Shown: positions 1 to 8,805, counted from the first letter of the stretch. The stretch: 64,000 bases of DNA from Pseudomonas sp. Choline-02u-1 (GCF_002836515.1 NZ_PJBC01000063.1:116900-180899), one strand, 5' to 3'. Notes: generated by a model not told the origin, from the letters alone. Numbers and translations: made by a program.

Positions 1-101
1 CGCAACGCCTGTTCGTAAATCTCGAACGGCCCCATGGCGGCGACTGCCGAGTGACTCGCGAGCAGCAGCACCACGGCCCCCAACATTGAAAGCTTAGTCA
101 T
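1..101 (-). CDS. aprF: TolC-like outer-membrane protein of the protease exporter, N-terminus only
   Basis: Only the first 33 codons are in the window; the gene runs off the left edge. The start ATG lies at 101-99 with a GGATG-type ribosome site, 14 bases after the aprE stop. The residues form a signal peptide (MTKLSMLGAVVLLLASHSAVA) followed by a segment typical of the start of a TolC-family protein (FEIYEQAL). By position, last of aprD-aprE-aprF, this is the outer-membrane channel that completes the type I secretion system for the alkaline protease. The identity rests mainly on the operon context, because the diagnostic barrel and helical repeats are outside the window. Confidence 0.8.
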   Translation of the reverse strand, partial: MTKLSMLGAVVLLLASHSAVAAMGPFEIYEQAL

Positions 102-115
102 ACAGCCGAACATCC

Positions 116-1465
116 TTATTCCTCGGTCAACGCAGAACCGGCGCGATCGAGCAGCGGTTTGAACAGGTAGTTGAGGAGTGACCGCTCCCCCGTGCGCACG
201 AACATCTCCGCCGGCATGCCGGGCTTGATCACCAGCCCGTTGAGCTTTTCCATCGCCTGATCGCTGACGCTGCTGCGCAACACGTAATACGGCACGCCGC
301 TTTTCTCATCGATCATCTGGTCAGCGGCAATCAGGCTGACTTCGCCGGGCACGCGCGGGGTTTTGCTCTGGTTGAACGCGGTAAAAAGAATATCCACCGG
401 CAGATGCGTGCCGACCTTGTCGATCAGGTTGACCGGCAAGTGCCCTTCCACTTCCAGCGTGGTGCCTTGGGGAACGATCTCCAGCAGGGTTTCGCCCTGG
501 CGCACGACGGCGCCCTCGGTGTGCACGCTGAGGTTGACCGCTACGCCATCGGCCGTAGCGAGGATTTCGCTGTGTTGCAGGTCGAAACCGGCGGAGGTCA
601 GTTGCTCGGACAGGGTCACGCTTTTCAGTTGCGCGTCGGCCAGTTGCGTGCGCACTTCCTTCTGGTATTCCTCGCCGTGCTGCTGCAGCTTGAGGCGCGA
701 CTCAAGAATGCCCTGCTCCACGCGCCCGCTTTCGCCAGTGTTTTCTGCCAATTGCTGCTGCACCTGCGACAGTTGCCGCTGGTAATCCATCAAGCGGTTG
801 CGCGGGATGTAGCCGTTGTCAGCCAGCGGTTGCAGGTTGCGCAATTGTTGCTGCAAGGAGCTGGCCTGGGCATTGAGGTCACTGCGCGCGCGGCGCATGC
901 CAGCCAGTTGCGCAGTGGCGCCTTCGATATTGGCGCGCAGTGCCGCCTGTTCACGGGAAAACGCTTCGCGGCGGCTGCTGAACAGCTGACGCTGGCCTTC
1001 CAGCACCAGCGCCAGACGCGGGTCAGCATCATTGCTCAACTCGGCGGGAAAGCTTACTTGCTTGAGGTTGTCGCGTTCGGCCTGCCAGCGCGCGAGGCTG
1101 GCCCAGGCCATGCGGTATTGCGCCTGCAGCGACTGCACGTCGGCGGCGACCTGCGTCTGGTCGAGGCGGAACAGCGGCTGGCCCTGCTTCACGGTCTGGC
1201 CTTCGCGCACCAGAATCCGGCTGACCACGCCGCTGCTCATCGACTGCACGGCCTTGCGCTTGCCCGAGACCACCACGGTGCCCTGCACCGCGATGCCCTG
1301 ATCCAGCGGTGCCAGTGCCGCCCAGGTGAAGAAACTGCCAGCGCCGACGATGGCCAGAATCCAGCCCATGCGCACGAAGTATTTCGCATCGCGTTCCGGA
1401 CGTTCAGCGACGTAGGCATGTTCCATGCTCGCTTCGTTTTGCGTGTTCATGCTGGCCCTGCTCAT
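116..1465 (-). CDS. aprE: Type I secretion membrane fusion protein for alkaline protease
   Basis: A 449-residue HlyD/PrtE-family periplasmic adaptor. A short cytoplasmic N-terminus is followed by one membrane segment (about residues 33-52, WILAIVGAGSFF), a biotinyl-lipoyl-like half (VVVSGKRKAVQS, LVREGQTVKQGQPLF), a long coiled-coil hairpin rich in Q, L and R, the second lipoyl half and a C-terminal beta domain ending in the usual GMPAEMFVRTGERSL region. It bridges the inner-membrane ABC protein AprD and the outer-membrane AprF. The ATG overlaps the aprD stop by four bases (ATGA), so the two are probably translationally coupled. Length and order match the Pseudomonas aprDEF and Erwinia prtDEF systems. 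Confidence 0.95.
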   Translation of the reverse strand: MSRASMNTQNEASMEHAYVAERPERDAKYFVRMGWILAIVGAGSFFTWAALAPLDQGIAVQGTVVVSGKRKAVQSMSSGVVSRILVREGQTVKQGQPLFRLDQTQVAADVQSLQAQYRMAWASLARWQAERDNLKQVSFPAELSNDADPRLALVLEGQRQLFSSRREAFSREQAALRANIEGATAQLAGMRRARSDLNAQASSLQQQLRNLQPLADNGYIPRNRLMDYQRQLSQVQQQLAENTGESGRVEQGILESRLKLQQHGEEYQKEVRTQLADAQLKSVTLSEQLTSAGFDLQHSEILATADGVAVNLSVHTEGAVVRQGETLLEIVPQGTTLEVEGHLPVNLIDKVGTHLPVDILFTAFNQSKTPRVPGEVSLIAADQMIDEKSGVPYYVLRSSVSDQAMEKLNGLVIKPGMPAEMFVRTGERSLLNYLFKPLLDRAGSALTEE

Positions 1466-3234
1466 ACGCCCGAATTCCTTGTCGAGGGCTGATATTGCCT
1501 GCTCATACTGAGCCCGCCCGGTGCCTGTGCAGCTTTCTCGCGCTGCTGTTCGTGCTGGCCGGAAAGTGCCTTGAGCACATCCTGACTCGGGCCGAACGCC
1601 TGCAAGCGCCCATCGTTGAGCACCAGCAGTTTGTCCGCCTGAGCCAATACCGAAGAGCGATGCGTGACCAGGATCACCGTGGTGCCCTGAGCCTTGAGTT
1701 GCGCAATAGCACTGGCCAGTGCGGCTTCACCGACGGTGTCGAGGTTGGAATTGGGTTCATCCAGCACCACCAGGCTTGGCGTGCCGTACAGCGCGCGGGC
1801 CAGGGCCACACGTTGCTTCTGGCCACCGGACAAGCCGCTGCCGTCCTCGCCCAGTTGCGTGTCATACCCCAGCGGCAGACGCAGGATCATCTCGTGGACG
1901 CCGGCCTGCTGCGCGGCAGTGACGACTTTTTGCGAATCGGCTTCGCTGAAACGCGCAATGTTCTCGGCGATGGTGCCGCTGAACAACTCGATGTCTTGCG
2001 GCAGGTAGCCAATGTAGGGACCGAGCTGATCACGATTCCAGCGGTGGATATCAGCGCCATCCAGACGCACCGTGCCGCCCAGAACGGGCCACACGCCGAC
2101 CAGCACCCGGGCCAGCGTCGATTTGCCCGAGCCTGAGGCGCCGAGCACGCCAAGCACTTCGCCGGCACCTAGACTGAAATTGACCAGGTGCAGCGTCGCC
2201 GCACGTTGCCCCGGCGGGCCGGCGCTGACTTGCTCGAAAGTGATCTGACCTTTCGGTGCCGGCAGCGCCATCGCTTCGTCGCTGGGTGGAAAGGCCTGCA
2301 ACAGCGCATCAAGGCGCTGATAAGCCAGCTTCGCCCCGCTCCACTGTTTCCACACGGCGATCAACTGGTCGATCGGGCTCAGTACGCGGCCCATCAGGAT
2401 CGAACCGGCGATCATCATGCCGGCGGTCATGTCGCCCTTGATCACCAGCAGCGCGCCCAGCCCAAGCACCAACGATTGCAGGCACAAACGCAGCGTCTTG
2501 CTCAGGGAACTGATCACCGCGCCAGTATCGCTGGCCTGGTTCTGCAAGCCGAGAAAGCGCGAATGCACGCCAAACCAGCGTGTGCGCAGCGAGCCGAGCA
2601 TGCCCATCGCCTGAATGGTTTCGGCGTTGTGCAAATGGCTGGTGGCCAATTGGCTGGACTGCTGGGAAAACCCGGCGGCCTCGCCCAGCGGCTTTTTGGT
2701 CATGTATTCGTTGAGGCATGCGAGCGCGATCAACAGCAACGCCCCCGCCGTCGCCAGCACCCCGAGCCAAACGTTGAACAAATAGATGACAAACAGATAG
2801 ACCGGGAACCATGGCGCATCGAAGAAGGCGAACAGCGCCGGGCCGGTGACGAACTGGCGGATGTGGGTCAGGTCGCCCAGCGCTTGCCCGGCGTTGCCCT
2901 CGCCCTTGAACAGGTTGCGTTCAAACGCGGCTTGATAGACGCGCAGATTGAAGCGTCGCTCCAACTGGCTGCCGATGCGGATTACGATGAAGCTGCGGAT
3001 CACTTCCAGCAGCCCGATGAGGGCAAAGAATCCGACCACCATCAACGACAGCATCGCCAGGGTGGTTTCGTTCTGCGACGACAGCACCCGGTCATAAACT
3101 TGCAGCATGTAGATCGACGGTACCAGCATCAACACGTTGATCAGCGCGGTGAAACAACCGACGCTGATCAGGATGCTTTTATAGTCGCCCAGTGCCTTGA
3201 TTAACGGAGCGGCAGGAGACTTCGCCATCTTCAT
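1462..3234 (-). CDS. aprD: Type I secretion ABC transporter (permease-ATPase fusion) for alkaline protease
   Basis: A 590-residue half-transporter that energises export of the unfolded protease. The N-terminal half (about 20-300) is a six-helix ABC exporter domain. The nucleotide-binding domain follows, with Walker A GASGSGKST (Lys near residue 371), signature LSGGQKQR, Walker B VVLDEP and the switch histidine in ILVTHR. There is no C39 peptidase domain, as expected for a serralysin exporter. The start ATG has an AGGAAG ribosome site. It lies 180 bases downstream of aprI and overlaps aprE. Family and role are well supported; substrate specificity follows from the adjacent aprA. Confidence 0.95.
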   Translation of the reverse strand: MKMAKSPAAPLIKALGDYKSILISVGCFTALINVLMLVPSIYMLQVYDRVLSSQNETTLAMLSLMVVGFFALIGLLEVIRSFIVIRIGSQLERRFNLRVYQAAFERNLFKGEGNAGQALGDLTHIRQFVTGPALFAFFDAPWFPVYLFVIYLFNVWLGVLATAGALLLIALACLNEYMTKKPLGEAAGFSQQSSQLATSHLHNAETIQAMGMLGSLRTRWFGVHSRFLGLQNQASDTGAVISSLSKTLRLCLQSLVLGLGALLVIKGDMTAGMMIAGSILMGRVLSPIDQLIAVWKQWSGAKLAYQRLDALLQAFPPSDEAMALPAPKGQITFEQVSAGPPGQRAATLHLVNFSLGAGEVLGVLGASGSGKSTLARVLVGVWPVLGGTVRLDGADIHRWNRDQLGPYIGYLPQDIELFSGTIAENIARFSEADSQKVVTAAQQAGVHEMILRLPLGYDTQLGEDGSGLSGGQKQRVALARALYGTPSLVVLDEPNSNLDTVGEAALASAIAQLKAQGTTVILVTHRSSVLAQADKLLVLNDGRLQAFGPSQDVLKALSGQHEQQREKAAQAPGGLSMSRQYQPSTRNSGV

Positions 3235-3414
3235 TGATTCTTCCTGAGTTCATAGTCTCGTCATTGCCGAACGAGCATTCCATTGAATATTGCGCTGGCC
3301 TGCAAAGAGGATGAGCAAGTAGCGCTTACAATTTCATAACAAGTAAATGGGCCCCGCGCATATAACCCGCAGGCAGTGCCATATATCAACTACCTGCAAC
3401 TTTCCATTCGTTGC

Positions 3415-3837
3415 TTAGTGTTCGACACGCTCCAGCAAAATGAGCAAATGCGGACTCAATCTGCTTGTATACAAGCCTTCACGCTGGCGGCTGAAGAAAG
3501 CGATTCTCGAACCTTCCTTGCCGGTGATGGCAATACCATCGGGCTCGGGAAACCAGCCGATCGGCGCTTCGCTCAACCACGCGCCCAGGCACTCGGCGCC
3601 TGCACCCAAAGTCTGGTTCGGCGCGAGATCGACCAGGCATGTGTTCGACGGCTTGTCTTGCAGCGTTCGCGCTTCATGCGTGTCGTTGTGACCGGTCAAT
3701 GTGGCCTGCCAGCGCCCGGCGAATACCGAGGGTTCTTCGAGTCTGAGGCTGCTTGCCATGCTTGTCGCTCCGCTCATCATCAGCGTGACTGCCATCAGCC
3801 ATGCCATCGTAGTGTCAGTAAAAACGTATCCACGCAT
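3415..3837 (-). CDS. aprI: Periplasmic inhibitor of the alkaline protease (Inh/AprI family)
   Basis: A 140-residue secreted inhibitor of serralysin. A hydrophobic signal segment (TMAWLMAVTLMMSGATSMA) leads to the family N-terminus SSLRLEEPS, whose first residues in known Inh proteins occupy the protease active site. Next come FAGRW, a pair of cysteines (NTCLV and AECLG) expected to form the disulfide, and a GWFPEPDGI segment of the eight-stranded barrel. I chose 3837 because a GGAAG lies about 11 bases upstream; a start at 3807 would give a tidier signal peptide but has no ribosome site. The frame also stays open further upstream to 3993, into aprA's 3' end, without a sensible start. The gene sits between aprA and aprD, as in other Pseudomonas. 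Confidence 0.9.
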   Translation of the reverse strand: MRGYVFTDTTMAWLMAVTLMMSGATSMASSLRLEEPSVFAGRWQATLTGHNDTHEARTLQDKPSNTCLVDLAPNQTLGAGAECLGAWLSEAPIGWFPEPDGIAITGKEGSRIAFFSRQREGLYTSRLSPHLLILLERVEH

Positions 3838-3893
3838 AGGAAATTTCACTTCCGCTCGTAGCCTTGCCCGGCGATCAGGCCGATGCAAGCGAA

Positions 3894-3920
3894 GAAAGCG
3901 ACGCACGCGGCGCCGCTTTC
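3894..3920 (-). terminator. Stem-loop between aprA and aprI
   Basis: On the minus strand GAAAGCG pairs with CGCTTTC across a GC-rich loop, followed by a short pyrimidine run rather than a clean T-tract. Placed 8 bases after the aprA stop, it could stop most transcripts after aprA or protect aprA mRNA ends, leaving lower expression of aprI-aprDEF. This is an inference from position and pairing only. Confidence 0.4.
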
Positions 3921-3928
3921 CCTTTACA

Positions 3929-5374
3929 TCACGCGACGATGTCGCTGGTCGCTGCCTGGCCAACGGTGCTGACGATGAAGTCCGCCACGCCATGCCCGGA
4001 GAAATCCACCGACAACAGGCTGTTGCCGCCCGACGACGTCAACACTGCATCGCCAGCGGAACCGCTGAAGCTATTGACGAAGTGCAGGCCAGCGCCGTTG
4101 GTGATGCCGGTCAGATCGATTTTGTCGAGACCGCTGACGAAATCGAGAATCTGATCGATCGCACCCGGCTTGGAATCCGAACTGGCCGCGAACACAAAGG
4201 TGTCCGAACCGGCACCGCCCCACAGTTTGTCGGCACCGCCTGCGCCGTAGAGGATGTCGTTACCGGCACCGCCCTTCAGCTCGTTGGCCACGCTGTTGCC
4301 GATCAACAGATCACTGCCCGAACCGCCAATCGCGTTCTCGATGACTGCGCCCTTGGCAATCGATACGTTGCCGACCATGCCGCCCACGTCGGAGTACGAA
4401 GCGCCATTGAGGTTGATCTTCTGGTTTTGGGTGAAACCGGAGAAATCCAGGGTGTCCTTGCCGCCGGCGTCCCACACCGAGAAGACCACTTTGTCGCTCG
4501 ATGATGAAGCGCTGAGGAAATCACGGCCGGTATTGGAGTTGAAGCCGTAGGTGGTGTCGCCGGTGCGGGTCGTGGTGTTGGCGCCGTAGAGTTTCTGGAT
4601 CGCCGCGATGTCATCCATCAGCGGGCCGGACGAGTAGGCTTCGACGCCGCCCTTGCTGAAGTTCTGGTTGGTGTTGCTCTCGCTCCAGTAACTCATGACG
4701 CTGTAGCCACGAGTGTCCTGGCCGTAAGTCGCGTCGTTGTAGGTCGGGTTGCCATTGCCTGCGTTATAGTCGCCAGGGTGAGCAAGGCCCAGGGTATGGC
4801 CGATTTCGTGGGTCAGGGTCTGACGACCGTAGTTGTTCAGATCCGGGTTCTTGTTCTGGGTATAACCGCTGTTGATCAGGTACCACGAAGTACCGTCATA
4901 ACCAGCGCCGGTGCCCGGCAGATAGGCAAACGCCGCAGCGCCGTCCTGGCCACCGCTGTAGTTGCCGAAGGTCATGTGCCCGTCGCCACCCGAGGCTCGC
5001 TCGGTGAAGGTGACATTGGCAACGTCGGCCCAGGATTGCATGGCGAGCTTGGCCTGGGTTTGCTGCTGCGCGCTGAACTGACTGAATCCGCTGATCCCGT
5101 GCTTGTTCATTGTGCTGTTCGAGGCCGACGTCAGGAACGTATAGGTCAGCTCGATCGTGCCGCTGCCGTCCTTGTCCTGGTAGACAGCGCCATCACGCAG
5201 CAATTGCGTAGCCGCCTGGTCGACGGTATACGAGGGTTTGCCATTGACTGTGAGGTTACCGCCACGGTCGTACTGATGGCTGAAGCTATTGATCTGGTTG
5301 TAAGCCGAGCTGAAGGCGGCCAGCTGGAAAGCCTGTTCGGCGCTATCAATAGCGTTGGTTTTAACTTTCGACAT
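3929..5374 (-). CDS. aprA: Secreted alkaline metalloprotease (serralysin)
   Basis: A 481-residue RTX zinc protease exported without a signal peptide. The catalytic motif HEIGHTLGLAH lies at residues 189-199 with the Met-turn SVMSYW downstream, placing it in metzincin family M10B. The C-terminal half carries Ca-binding RTX nonapeptides (GGSGSDLLIG, GGAGNDILYG, GGADKLWGGAGSDTFVF). The chain ends in an aliphatic DFIV-containing type I secretion signal region. The ATG at 5374 is preceded by AAGGAAG; the frame extends 48 codons further upstream but without family similarity. It heads the aprA-I-D-E-F operon. In P. fluorescens this enzyme is a milk-spoilage and biocontrol exoprotease under Gac/Rsm control; the leader here fits that. 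Confidence 0.97.
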   Translation of the reverse strand: MSKVKTNAIDSAEQAFQLAAFSSAYNQINSFSHQYDRGGNLTVNGKPSYTVDQAATQLLRDGAVYQDKDGSGTIELTYTFLTSASNSTMNKHGISGFSQFSAQQQTQAKLAMQSWADVANVTFTERASGGDGHMTFGNYSGGQDGAAAFAYLPGTGAGYDGTSWYLINSGYTQNKNPDLNNYGRQTLTHEIGHTLGLAHPGDYNAGNGNPTYNDATYGQDTRGYSVMSYWSESNTNQNFSKGGVEAYSSGPLMDDIAAIQKLYGANTTTRTGDTTYGFNSNTGRDFLSASSSSDKVVFSVWDAGGKDTLDFSGFTQNQKINLNGASYSDVGGMVGNVSIAKGAVIENAIGGSGSDLLIGNSVANELKGGAGNDILYGAGGADKLWGGAGSDTFVFAASSDSKPGAIDQILDFVSGLDKIDLTGITNGAGLHFVNSFSGSAGDAVLTSSGGNSLLSVDFSGHGVADFIVSTVGQAATSDIVA

Positions 5375-5380
5375 AAACAC

Positions 5381-5390
5381 ACTTCCTTGT
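5381..5390 (-). promoter_or_regulatory. RsmA/RsmE (CsrA) binding motif over the aprA ribosome site
   Basis: The minus-strand bases ACAAGGAAGT match the CsrA/RsmA consensus (A/U)CANGGANG(U/A) at every defined position and contain the Shine-Dalgarno of aprA, six bases before its ATG. Binding of RsmA/RsmE there would block translation, in line with the known Gac/Rsm control of P. fluorescens exoprotease. The match is seen directly; the function is established for homologous aprA leaders and inferred here. Confidence 0.7.
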
Positions 5391-5417
5391 TTAGCAATGG
5401 AACAGTTTTTGTCCGAC

Positions 5418-5443
5418 AGGACGATCTTTGGCGAGATCGTCCT
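5418..5443 (-). promoter_or_regulatory. Perfect 10-bp inverted repeat in the aprA upstream region
   Basis: AGGACGATCT and AGATCGTCCT are perfect inverse complements separated by six bases, ending 44 bases before the aprA start. It could be a DNA operator or, if transcribed, a leader hairpin that presents a GGA for RsmA cooperation. No T-tract follows, so it is not a terminator. Confidence 0.5.
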
Positions 5444-5714
5444 ATCACTCGCCCAATGAAGGCGTAACGAACCTGACACAATTTGAAATCTGTCGTAAAG
5501 GATTTTTTTGCGATCCAATTTGGCGGTGTCAGGAAACTGCCGTAAACAAAGCGTGCGGCGAGGAAAGAATGTTTTTAGTTGGTGGGATAGCAGGATTTGC
5601 CTGAAGATTTTCTATTTAAATATTAAATATCAGTAAGTTTTGATTTGTCGGGCAAGTCACACTTTCAAGCTGCGGTGCCAGTGCTTTGATATCAACTCCA
5701 TGACTTTATTCGGA
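5444..5714. other. Upstream region of aprA, no gene seen
   Basis: About 270 bases, A/T-rich in its distal part (5580-5650). It should contain the aprA promoter on the minus strand, but I could not identify a convincing -35/-10 pair. No coding potential on either strand beyond the non-homologous N-terminal extension of the aprA frame. Confidence 0.5.
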
Positions 5715-5819
5715 CTGTAGGAGCTGACGAGTGCAACGAGGCTGCGATCTTTTGACTTTGACCTTTTTAAGATCAAGATCAAGAGATCGCAGCCTCGTTG
5801 CACTCGTCAGCTCCTACAG
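5715..5819. repeat. Long REPIN-like palindrome with perfect 36-bp arms
   Basis: Bases 5715-5750 and 5784-5819 are exact reverse complements, with a 33-base spacer rich in GATCAA/TTTGA. The arms begin with CTGTAGGAGCTG and include GCAACGAGGCTGCGATC, a motif recurring as Pseudomonas extragenic palindromes. The element ends 11 bases after the stop of the polyamine-binding-protein gene, so its transcript would fold at the 3' end of that mRNA. Confidence 0.85.
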
Positions 5820-5830
5820 AGGACGGAGGT

Positions 5831-6916
5831 TCAGCTACCGGTACGAATCTTGTTCCACACCCGCGTACGAATCCGGTCGATATTCAACGGCATCGCCTCC
5901 AGCGCAAACAGCTTGCCCATCATTTCCGGGCTCGGGTAAACCTTGGTGTCGTTCTTGATCGCCGGGTCGATCAGTTTGTCGGCTTGTTCGTTGCCATTGG
6001 CGTAATGCACGTAATTGGTGATGCCGGCCATGACGTCCGGGCGCAGCAGGTAGTTCATGAAGGCGTAGCCGGCCTTTTCGTCCGGTGCGTCGACGGGCAT
6101 GGCGACCATGTCGAACCAGATCGCAGCGCCCTCCTTGGGAATCGCATAACCGATCTCGACGCCGTTCCTGGCTTCACTGGCGCGGTTTTCGGCCTGGAGG
6201 ATGTCGCCGGAAAAACCAACCGCGACGCAGATGTCGCCGTTGGCCAGGTCGCTGGTGTATTTCGAGGAATGAAAATAGCTGACGTACGGACGCACTTTCA
6301 TCAGCAGCGCTTCGGCTTTCTTGTAGTCGTCGGGATTCTTGCTGTGGTGTGGCAGGCCGAGGTAGTTGAGCGCCGCCGGTAGCAGTTCCGGGCCGTTGTC
6401 GAGGATCGCCACGCCGCACTTCTGCAGTTTTTCCATGTATTCGGGTTTGAAGATCAGATCCCAGGAATTCACCGGCGCGTTGTCGCCCAGCACCGCTTTG
6501 ACCTTGGCAATGTTGTAGCCGATACCGGTGCTGCCCCAAAGATACGGGAAGCCGTGCTCGTTGTTGGGGTCGTTGGTCTGCAAGGCCTTGAGCAGCGCCG
6601 GGTTTAGATTCTTCCAGTTCGGCAACTGACTCTTGTCGAGTTTCTTCAGCGCCCCACCCTGAATCTGCCGCGCCATGAAGTGATTCGACGGGAAGACCAC
6701 GTCGTAACCGGATTTGCCGGTCATCAACTTGCCGTCGAGAGTTTCGTTGCTGTCGTAGACGTCATAGGTGACGCCGATACCCGTGTCTTTCTGGAAGTTC
6801 TTCGTGGTGTCCGGGGCAATGTAGTCGGACCAGTTGTAGACCTTGACCGTCTCGGCCGCGTGACTGACGGAAGCGGCCAGCAGCAGCGGCGCCAATGCGA
6901 GGGTTTTCTGGTTCAT
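5831..6916 (-). CDS. Periplasmic polyamine-binding protein (PotF/SpuD-like)
   Basis: A 361-residue solute-binding protein of the spermidine/putrescine family. Signal peptide MNQKTLALAPLLLAASVSHA is followed by the family opening VKVYNWSDYIAPDT, then WGSTGIGYN and the C-terminal segment YPSPEMMGKLF. ATG at 6916 has AGGAAT about eight bases upstream; an upstream start at 6955 would spoil the signal peptide. No permease or ATPase gene is adjacent, so it must feed a transporter encoded elsewhere or act in sensing. Neighbours (cupin, FAD amine oxidase) suggest a polyamine or gamma-glutamyl-polyamine uptake-catabolism set. Ligand (putrescine or spermidine) is not decided by sequence reading. Confidence 0.88.
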   Translation of the reverse strand: MNQKTLALAPLLLAASVSHAAETVKVYNWSDYIAPDTTKNFQKDTGIGVTYDVYDSNETLDGKLMTGKSGYDVVFPSNHFMARQIQGGALKKLDKSQLPNWKNLNPALLKALQTNDPNNEHGFPYLWGSTGIGYNIAKVKAVLGDNAPVNSWDLIFKPEYMEKLQKCGVAILDNGPELLPAALNYLGLPHHSKNPDDYKKAEALLMKVRPYVSYFHSSKYTSDLANGDICVAVGFSGDILQAENRASEARNGVEIGYAIPKEGAAIWFDMVAMPVDAPDEKAGYAFMNYLLRPDVMAGITNYVHYANGNEQADKLIDPAIKNDTKVYPSPEMMGKLFALEAMPLNIDRIRTRVWNKIRTGS

Positions 6917-6971
6917 GGGGCGATTCCTGTATGGGCTTTTTTTGTTGGCAGGCAATCAAAGGATCAAACAA

Positions 6972-7316
6972 TCAGAAAATCAGCACGTAGCTCTTGCGCA
7001 CGGTTTGCTGGATATCCCAGATTCCGAGCGTGTTGGCCGGCAACATCAGTGCGTCGCCGCCTTGTATGTGAAGGGTTTCGCCGCCGCCGTCGGGGGTGAA
7101 CGTGCAGCGCCCGGAAATGAAATGGCAGAACTCCTGCGCGGTGATCTGCCGGCGCCAGCGACCGGGGGTGCATTCCCAGACGCCGGTTTCAACGCCGTCG
7201 TCGCGCTCGACGCTGGTGGTCGAAGCAATTGCGACGGGCTCGCCGAGGGGGACGGCGACCGGGTTGGATTCCTCAAGCTCGAGCGTGGCAGTGTTCTTGA
7301 ATTGGGTGATGCTCAT
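6972..7316 (-). CDS. Small cupin-fold protein (DUF861/Cupin_3-like)
   Basis: A 114-residue single-domain cupin with the family signatures GVWECTPGRWRR and EFCHFISGRCTFTPDGGG, then GDALMLPANTLGIWDI. It resembles the short cupins often linked to polyamine and ureide metabolism in pseudomonads. The catalytic or binding role is unknown. It lies 31 bases downstream of the flavoenzyme gene and 55 bases upstream of the binding-protein gene on the same strand, so the three probably form one transcript. Confidence 0.8.
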   Translation of the reverse strand: MSITQFKNTATLELEESNPVAVPLGEPVAIASTTSVERDDGVETGVWECTPGRWRRQITAQEFCHFISGRCTFTPDGGGETLHIQGGDALMLPANTLGIWDIQQTVRKSYVLIF

Positions 7317-7347
7317 GGCGTGACCTGTTTATTGAGGGAAACGGCGT

Positions 7348-8754
7348 TTAGTGCATGAAACCTTCCATGAACCCGGCGACACGGCTGGCGAGCTTGCGCC
7401 GCCACGGTGCGGTCGCCGGATTGGCCAGCGTCTGGTCTTCATGCACGAAGCTTTTGATGATCGCGTTGTAACCGAGCCAGCGGCATGGCTCCGGCTCCCA
7501 GGCACGGAGCGCGTGAATGCCGCCGTCAGGCAGCACCCACGGTTGTTGGGTCAGCTCGCTGTCGCGCTCGAGAATCAGATCGGCCAGCGTCCGGCCGCCG
7601 AGATTGCTGGCACCGACGCCCTCGCCGCCGTAGCCGCCCGATAGGGCGATGCCGTTGGCGCGATCGCAGAGCATGTGCGGTTTGAAATGCCGCGACATGC
7701 CGAGGTTGCCGCCCCAGGCGTGGGTGATCTGCACATTTTTCAGTGGCGGGAACAGTTCGCCGAACAGATAGCGGCGCAACTCGACCTCGTCACGGGTCAG
7801 GTTGAAGTCATGGCGCAGCTTGCCAGCGAACTGATAACCGCCGCGGGCGCCGAAAATCAGGCGGTTGTCGGCACTGCGTTGGCCATAGGTGACCTGACGG
7901 CTGAACTCACTGAAGGCCTGCCCGCGATTGAGACCAATTTCGTCCCAGGTCGCAGCAGACAGCGGCTCGGTGGCGACGATCAGGCTTTGCACCGGCAACT
8001 GGTAGCGACCGAGTGGCGGCAACGTCACCGAGTAACCTTCCACGGCCGGGACGATCCAGCGGCTGCGCACGCTGGCCTTGGCGGTGCGCAAACTGCCGGA
8101 TTGCCATTGAATGACCGGGCTGTTTTCGTAGATTTTCACGCCCATGTTCAGCACGGTCCGCGCCAGGCCACGCACCAGTTTCGCCGGGTGAATGGTCGCC
8201 ACGTGAGGGGCAAAGATTCCGCCGTAGGGTTTCGCCACACGGATCTGCTGAGCCAACTGCTCGGGGCTGAGCCAGCGGTAATCGTTGTCGGTCAGACCCT
8301 GAGCGTGCAGCTTACTCAGGTATTCGCGCAACACCGCCTCCTGCTCGGGATAGCGCGCCGCACAATAAAGCACCCCGCCCTTACGGTAATCGCAGTCGAT
8401 GCGTTCGCGTTCGAGGACGATCTCAACTTCGTCCGGGATGTTGTGCAGCAGGTCGTACGAAGCGCGGCGCTGCTCTGGCGATAATGCTGCCAGCAGACGA
8501 TCCTCGCCGAGCAGATTGCCCATCAGCCAACCGCCATTGCGTCCGGATGCACCGAAGCCGGCGGTTTGCGCCTCGACGATGGCGATATCCAGGCCAGGCG
8601 CGTGTTTCTTCAGGTAGTACGCCGTCCACAATCCGGTATAACCGGCGCCGATGATTGCTACGTCGACATCTAGGTCCCGCTCCAGCGCAGGCCGCGCCAG
8701 TAGGGGCTCATCGAGCTGATCCATCCATAAACTGATCGTGCGCCACGCCGACAT
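7348..8754 (-). CDS. FAD-dependent amine oxidoreductase, gamma-glutamylputrescine oxidase-like (PuuB/OrdL family)
   Basis: A 468-residue DAO-family flavoprotein. The Rossmann motif VAIIGAGYTGLWTAYYLKK near residue 32 binds FAD. ASGRNGGW follows, as in PuuB-type oxidases, and the C-terminal FAD-binding GGYGGEGVGASNLGG is present. Family members oxidise gamma-glutamylputrescine or related amines; the nearby polyamine-binding protein supports that substrate class, but no gamma-glutamyl-polyamine synthetase is in the window. First gene after the divergent-looking regulator block, it probably leads the flavoenzyme-cupin-binding protein transcript. Confidence 0.85.
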   Translation of the reverse strand: MSAWRTISLWMDQLDEPLLARPALERDLDVDVAIIGAGYTGLWTAYYLKKHAPGLDIAIVEAQTAGFGASGRNGGWLMGNLLGEDRLLAALSPEQRRASYDLLHNIPDEVEIVLERERIDCDYRKGGVLYCAARYPEQEAVLREYLSKLHAQGLTDNDYRWLSPEQLAQQIRVAKPYGGIFAPHVATIHPAKLVRGLARTVLNMGVKIYENSPVIQWQSGSLRTAKASVRSRWIVPAVEGYSVTLPPLGRYQLPVQSLIVATEPLSAATWDEIGLNRGQAFSEFSRQVTYGQRSADNRLIFGARGGYQFAGKLRHDFNLTRDEVELRRYLFGELFPPLKNVQITHAWGGNLGMSRHFKPHMLCDRANGIALSGGYGGEGVGASNLGGRTLADLILERDSELTQQPWVLPDGGIHALRAWEPEPCRWLGYNAIIKSFVHEDQTLANPATAPWRRKLASRVAGFMEGFMH

Positions 8755-8805
8755 GCCAGACTCCGCCCTGAAAACCTTCGATGGCGTCGATCCTAGTGGT
8801 TGCCT

